DNA from: Candidatus Chryseobacterium colombiense
GTDB lineage: Bacteria; Bacteroidota; Bacteroidia; Flavobacteriales; Weeksellaceae
Direction of reading: 5' to 3'
Assembly: GCA_029203185.1 (NCBI GenBank)
Contig: CP119310.1
Location: 2,046,001 to 2,110,000 of the forward strand
Length of the DNA stretch: 64,000 bases
Shown: positions 60,946-64,000 of the stretch, piece after piece
Layout: each line of letters starts with the position of its first letter
Position numbering within the stretch: position 1 is the stretch's first letter
Program-made: the position numbers and the translations under genes
The notes under the pieces: generated by a model
What the model saw: the letters and a program-made list of their open reading frames with translations, nothing else
Told to the model about the DNA's origin: nothing
The model's database searches: none

Positions 60946-63561
60946 TTACAAACTTTTCAGCTTTTCTTCTAAGATCGCAATCTTATCAAGAGCATCTTTT
61001 TGCTTTTTGCGCTCAACTTCTACAATCTCTGGTTTTGCATTGGCAACAAACTTTTCATTAGAAAGCTTTTTATCTACCGAAATCAGGAATCCTTTTAAAT
61101 ATTTCAATTCTTCTTCAGTCTTGATTTTCTCTTCTTCTAAATCCAGGTTTTCACTTAAAGGAATTGAAATTTCCGTTGAACCAACCAGGAATGTAAAACT
61201 AGGTTTATCGGTTTTCGTTCCAAAATGGATTTCAGAAACGTTTGCCAATTTTTTAATTACCGATTCATTCGCGAATTCTGAAGCGTTTGTATAAATTATT
61301 GCAGCTTCTCTTGGTGAAATTCCTTTTGTCTGACGGTAATTTCTAACTCCAGAAATAATCTCAGATGCTGTTTCGAAGTTTTTAATAATATCTTCACTAA
61401 ATGCTTCTGCTTTTTTCTGTTGAGCAATAACTAAAGCCTCATCAGCTTTTCTCTCAGCAATCAACTGCCAGATTTCTTCTGACTGGAATGGCAAAAATGG
61501 ATGAACCAATTTCATTAATTCTTCGAAAAGAGCAACTGTTTTGTTATAAACTTCTTTAGAAATTCCTTCTCCGTAGTTGGGCTTAATAGCTTCTAAATAC
61601 CATCCACAGAAATCATCCCAAATGAGTTTATAGATCAAATGTAAAGCATCAGAAATTCTGAATTTTTCAAACTGATCATTAATTTCAACAATTGTTCTAT
61701 TTAATTTATTTTCAAACCATTCTATGGTCTGAATTTCTGTACTATTTGCTGGTTTATCTTCATGATTCCACATGTTGATCAGACGGAATGCACTCCATAT
61801 TTTCGTCATGAAATTTCTTCCTTGCAGCATCAAATCTTCATCAAAAAGAAGATCATTTCCTGCCGCAGAACTTAATAAAATTCCTACACGAACTCCATCT
61901 GCACCATATTTGTCCATCAGTTCCAACGGATCCGGTGAGTTTCCAAGAGATTTTGACATTTTTCTTCTCTGCTTATCTCTTACAATCCCTGTGAAATAAA
62001 CATTTTTGAACGGAACTTCTTTTCTGTATTCCAATCCTGCCATGATCATTCTTGCTACCCAAAAGAAGATAATATCCGGACCTGTTACCAAGTCGGAAGT
62101 CGGATAATAATAATTAATATCTTTATTTTCAGGATCAAGCAATCCGTCGAAAACGGACATTGGCCATAACCATGAAGAAAACCATGTATCAAGAGCGTCT
62201 TCGTCTTGTTTTAAGTTATTGGTTGTTAGTTGATCGTTGTTGGTTTTTTGCTTCGCAAGTTCAAGTGCTTCTTCGATAGTTTCTGCAACTACAAAGTCAT
62301 TTTCTCCGTCTCCATAGTAATAAGCAGGAATTTGCTGTCCCCACCAAAGCTGACGGGAAATATTCCAGTCACGGATGTTCTCCATCCAGTGCTTATAGGT
62401 ATTTTTAAACTTCTCGGGATAAAATTTAACCTCATCATTCATTACAACATCCAAAGCAGGTTTCCCGATTTCAGACATTTTCAAGAACCACTGAACAGAA
62501 ACTTTAGGCTCAATCACCGCACCTGTTCTTTCTGAAGTCCCTACTTTATTCACATAGTCTTCTGCTTTTAGCAAAAGATCTTTTTCTTCCAGTTCTTTTG
62601 CGATCTGCTTTCTTACTTCAAATCTGTTTTTCCCTGCGTAATGCAAGCCATAATCATTCAGATTTCCATCATCATCCAAAGCATCAATCATCTGGAGATT
62701 GTGCTTCTGTCCGATCTCATAGTCATTAATGTCATGAGCAGGCGTAATTTTCAATGCTCCCGTTCCGAATTCGATATCAACGTATTCATCTTCGATAATC
62801 GGAATTACTCTGTCAACAATCGGTACGATTACTTTCTTACCTTTCAAATGAGCATATCGCTCATCATTAGGATTGATACAAACCGCAGTATCCCCGAAAA
62901 TAGTTTCCGGACGCGTAGTAGCCACCGAAAGAAATTCTTCCGAATCTTCGATCTTATATTTTAAGAAATAAAGTTTTCCGTTTTGCTCTTTAAAAATTAC
63001 TTCTTCATCAGAAATATTGGTTTTTGCTTCCGGATCCCAGTTTACCATTCTATACCCACGATAAATCAGTCCTTTATTATATAGATCAACAAAAGATTTG
63101 ATTACCTGCTGAGAAAGTTTAGGCTCCATCGTGAAACGTGTTCTGTCCCAGTCACAAGAACAACCTAGTTTTTTCAACTGCTCAAGAATTGTCCCTCCAT
63201 ATTTATCCGTCCAGTCCCAAGCATGTTTTAAGAATTCTTCGCGGGTAATATCAGATTTACTGACCCCTTCTGATTTCAGTTTAGCAACAACTTTAGCTTC
63301 AGTAGCAATTGAAGCGTGATCTGTTCCCGGAACCCAACAAGCATTGAAGCCCTGCATTCTTGCACGGCGGACCAGAACATCTTGAATGGTATTGTTCAGC
63401 ATATGCCCCATGTGTAAGATCCCCGTAACGTTGGGTGGAGGAATTACAACAGTGTAAGGCGGCTTGTCATTCGGCTCTGAATGGAAATATTTGTTTTCCA
63501 ACCAGTAATTGTACCACTTTTGTTCTGTTTCCTGTGGATTGTACTTTTCTGAAATCTGCAT
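60946..63561 (-). CDS. valS: Valyl-tRNA synthetase
   Basis: 871 residues, full length. Class I signature PPPNVTGILHMGHML (HIGH-type) near 40-55, editing domain (about 190-330) with TTRPETIFGDTAV, KMSKSLGNSPDP (KMSKS), DTWFSSWLWP and a C-terminal coiled coil (about 810-871). Charges tRNA-Val. Near residue 440 a TNNDQLTTNN stretch is encoded by four degenerate TTG-type heptamers at 62216-62243, but from memory of homologues the loop has normal length. Confidence 0.97.
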   Translation of the reverse strand: MQISEKYNPQETEQKWYNYWLENKYFHSEPNDKPPYTVVIPPPNVTGILHMGHMLNNTIQDVLVRRARMQGFNACWVPGTDHASIATEAKVVAKLKSEGVSKSDITREEFLKHAWDWTDKYGGTILEQLKKLGCSCDWDRTRFTMEPKLSQQVIKSFVDLYNKGLIYRGYRMVNWDPEAKTNISDEEVIFKEQNGKLYFLKYKIEDSEEFLSVATTRPETIFGDTAVCINPNDERYAHLKGKKVIVPIVDRVIPIIEDEYVDIEFGTGALKITPAHDINDYEIGQKHNLQMIDALDDDGNLNDYGLHYAGKNRFEVRKQIAKELEEKDLLLKAEDYVNKVGTSERTGAVIEPKVSVQWFLKMSEIGKPALDVVMNDEVKFYPEKFKNTYKHWMENIRDWNISRQLWWGQQIPAYYYGDGENDFVVAETIEEALELAKQKTNNDQLTTNNLKQDEDALDTWFSSWLWPMSVFDGLLDPENKDINYYYPTSDLVTGPDIIFFWVARMIMAGLEYRKEVPFKNVYFTGIVRDKQRRKMSKSLGNSPDPLELMDKYGADGVRVGILLSSAAGNDLLFDEDLMLQGRNFMTKIWSAFRLINMWNHEDKPANSTEIQTIEWFENKLNRTIVEINDQFEKFRISDALHLIYKLIWDDFCGWYLEAIKPNYGEGISKEVYNKTVALFEELMKLVHPFLPFQSEEIWQLIAERKADEALVIAQQKKAEAFSEDIIKNFETASEIISGVRNYRQTKGISPREAAIIYTNASEFANESVIKKLANVSEIHFGTKTDKPSFTFLVGSTEISIPLSENLDLEEEKIKTEEELKYLKGFLISVDKKLSNEKFVANAKPEIVEVERKKQKDALDKIAILEEKLKSL
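62216..62243. repeat. Intragenic degenerate heptamers in valS
   Basis: Plus-strand units TTATTGG, TTGTTAG, TTGATCG and TTGTTGG, similar in rhythm to the TTGATAG array. They encode an Asn/Thr-rich loop in frame. May be coincidental low complexity. Confidence 0.35.
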
Positions 63562-63589
63562 AAATTCTATTACTTTAATTTACAATTTG

Positions 63590-63597
63590 CAAAAATA
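63590..63597 (-). promoter_or_regulatory. Putative -7 promoter element of valS
   Basis: The minus strand reads TATTTTTG (TAnnTTTG), 29 bases upstream of the valS ATG. No clear -33 partner. Confidence 0.4.
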
Positions 63598-63639
63598 GTC
63601 TAAAGAAAAAAAATTTTAAGTATGAATTAAAATAATTTT

Positions 63640-63647
63640 TAACTTTG
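63640..63647 (+). promoter_or_regulatory. Putative -7 promoter element of the DUF1573 gene
   Basis: TAACTTTG, identical to the element upstream of nrdB, 43 bases before the ATG at 63691. No -33 TTG at standard spacing. Confidence 0.4.
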
Positions 63648-63690
63648 TTTCTTAAAATTTATCTAAACAAACGTATTAACATTCAAGAAT

Positions 63691-64000
63691 ATGAAAAAAT
63701 TAATTGCAGGAATTGCATTATTCGGGACATTTGCTGTTGCATCTGCACAAAGCATCACTTTCGATACTACTACATTTGACTATGGTGCTATTAAACCGGG
63801 AGCTGATGGAACAAGATTTTTTAATGTAACGAATACTGGAGATAAGCCTTTGATTATTTCAAACGTAAAGCCATCTTGCGGATGTACTACTCCTGAATTC
63901 AGCACAGATCCTATTCTTCCTGGAAAATCTGCGAAAATTAAAGTTGGATACAACACGGCTAATCCTGGTGCTTTCAACAAAATGATCGAAGTATTTTCTA
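63691..64000 (+). CDS. DUF1573 secreted protein (truncated by window edge)
   Basis: Read by hand; open from ATG at 63691 to the window end, 103 complete codons. Signal peptide MKKLIAGIALFGTFAVASAQ, then FDYGAIKPGADGTRFFNVTNTG and KPSCGCTTPEFS, the hallmark of DUF1573, an Ig-like envelope domain abundant in Bacteroidota. Role unknown. Divergent from valS. Confidence 0.88.
   Translation, partial: MKKLIAGIALFGTFAVASAQSITFDTTTFDYGAIKPGADGTRFFNVTNTGDKPLIISNVKPSCGCTTPEFSTDPILPGKSAKIKVGYNTANPGAFNKMIEVFS

Noticed and set aside
62216..62243. Repeat insertion lengthening ValS
   Set aside because: From memory of Bacteroidota homologues, the loop before QDED...DTWFSSWLWP has the same length, so it is low complexity rather than an insertion; kept only as a weak repeat note.

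Overview
The window looks like a chromosomal segment of an AT-rich Bacteroidota, most likely a flavobacterium of the Chryseobacterium type. Four things point there: a type IX secretion (T9SS) sorting domain, promoter elements of the form TTG/TAnnTTTG, starts without Shine-Dalgarno sequences, and a short NrdA with a NrdB whose ligands match the Flavobacterium class Id enzyme. No rRNA, tRNA, CRISPR array, integrase or insertion sequence was seen.

Layout. (1) Positions 1-4168, minus strand: five secreted or envelope proteins in one direction. They are two small fimbrillin-like subunits, a PapD-like chaperone, a larger two-part subunit and the start of an outer-membrane usher-like protein cut off by the window edge. 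I read this as a chaperone-usher-like surface fibre operon. (2) Positions 4399-14441: a TPR/beta-barrel outer membrane protein convergent with an operon of hybrid sensor kinase, single receiver, HEAT-repeat membrane protein and a large glycosyltransferase-2/sulfatase fusion. This resembles a regulated synthase-dependent exopolysaccharide system with its own export porin. (3) Positions 14709-36750: a capsule or O-antigen type cluster, all on the minus strand. It runs from a PglF/WbpM-like dehydratase, Wza and Wzc through TviC- and TviB-like uronic acid enzymes, a Wzy-like polymerase, a MurJ-family flippase, four GT4 glycosyltransferases and two asparagine-synthetase-like amidotransferases to an epimerase, a PglC-like phosphoglycosyl transferase and a DegT aminotransferase. 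It ends in a clear terminator. (4) Positions 36999-40368: a large T9SS cargo protein and a small protein with a PID-type C-terminal sorting signal. (5) Positions 40391-45267: recX, glyA, then a small arsenic-type island (arsR, a DUF6428 gene, a 41-codon membrane ORF, arsC) with a duplicated operator, followed by a flavin oxidoreductase divergent from a Fur-family regulator across a 15-copy heptamer array.

(6) Positions 45303-51647: a GT39/ArnT-like membrane glycosyltransferase and a MacA/MacB-like exporter with separate ATPase and two different permeases. (7) Positions 52077-55194: the ribonucleotide reductase operon nrdB - small monooxygenase-like gene - nrdA. (8) Positions 55324-64000: small housekeeping and hypothetical genes, valS, and the start of a DUF1573 protein.

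The candidates I consider most worth following up are the usher-like fibre operon, the GT2/sulfatase exopolysaccharide locus, and the heptamer array sitting in the leader of the oxidoreductase gene opposite a Fur-family regulator. The inferred capsule chemistry (uronamides plus a 4,6-dideoxy amino sugar) follows from gene content alone.
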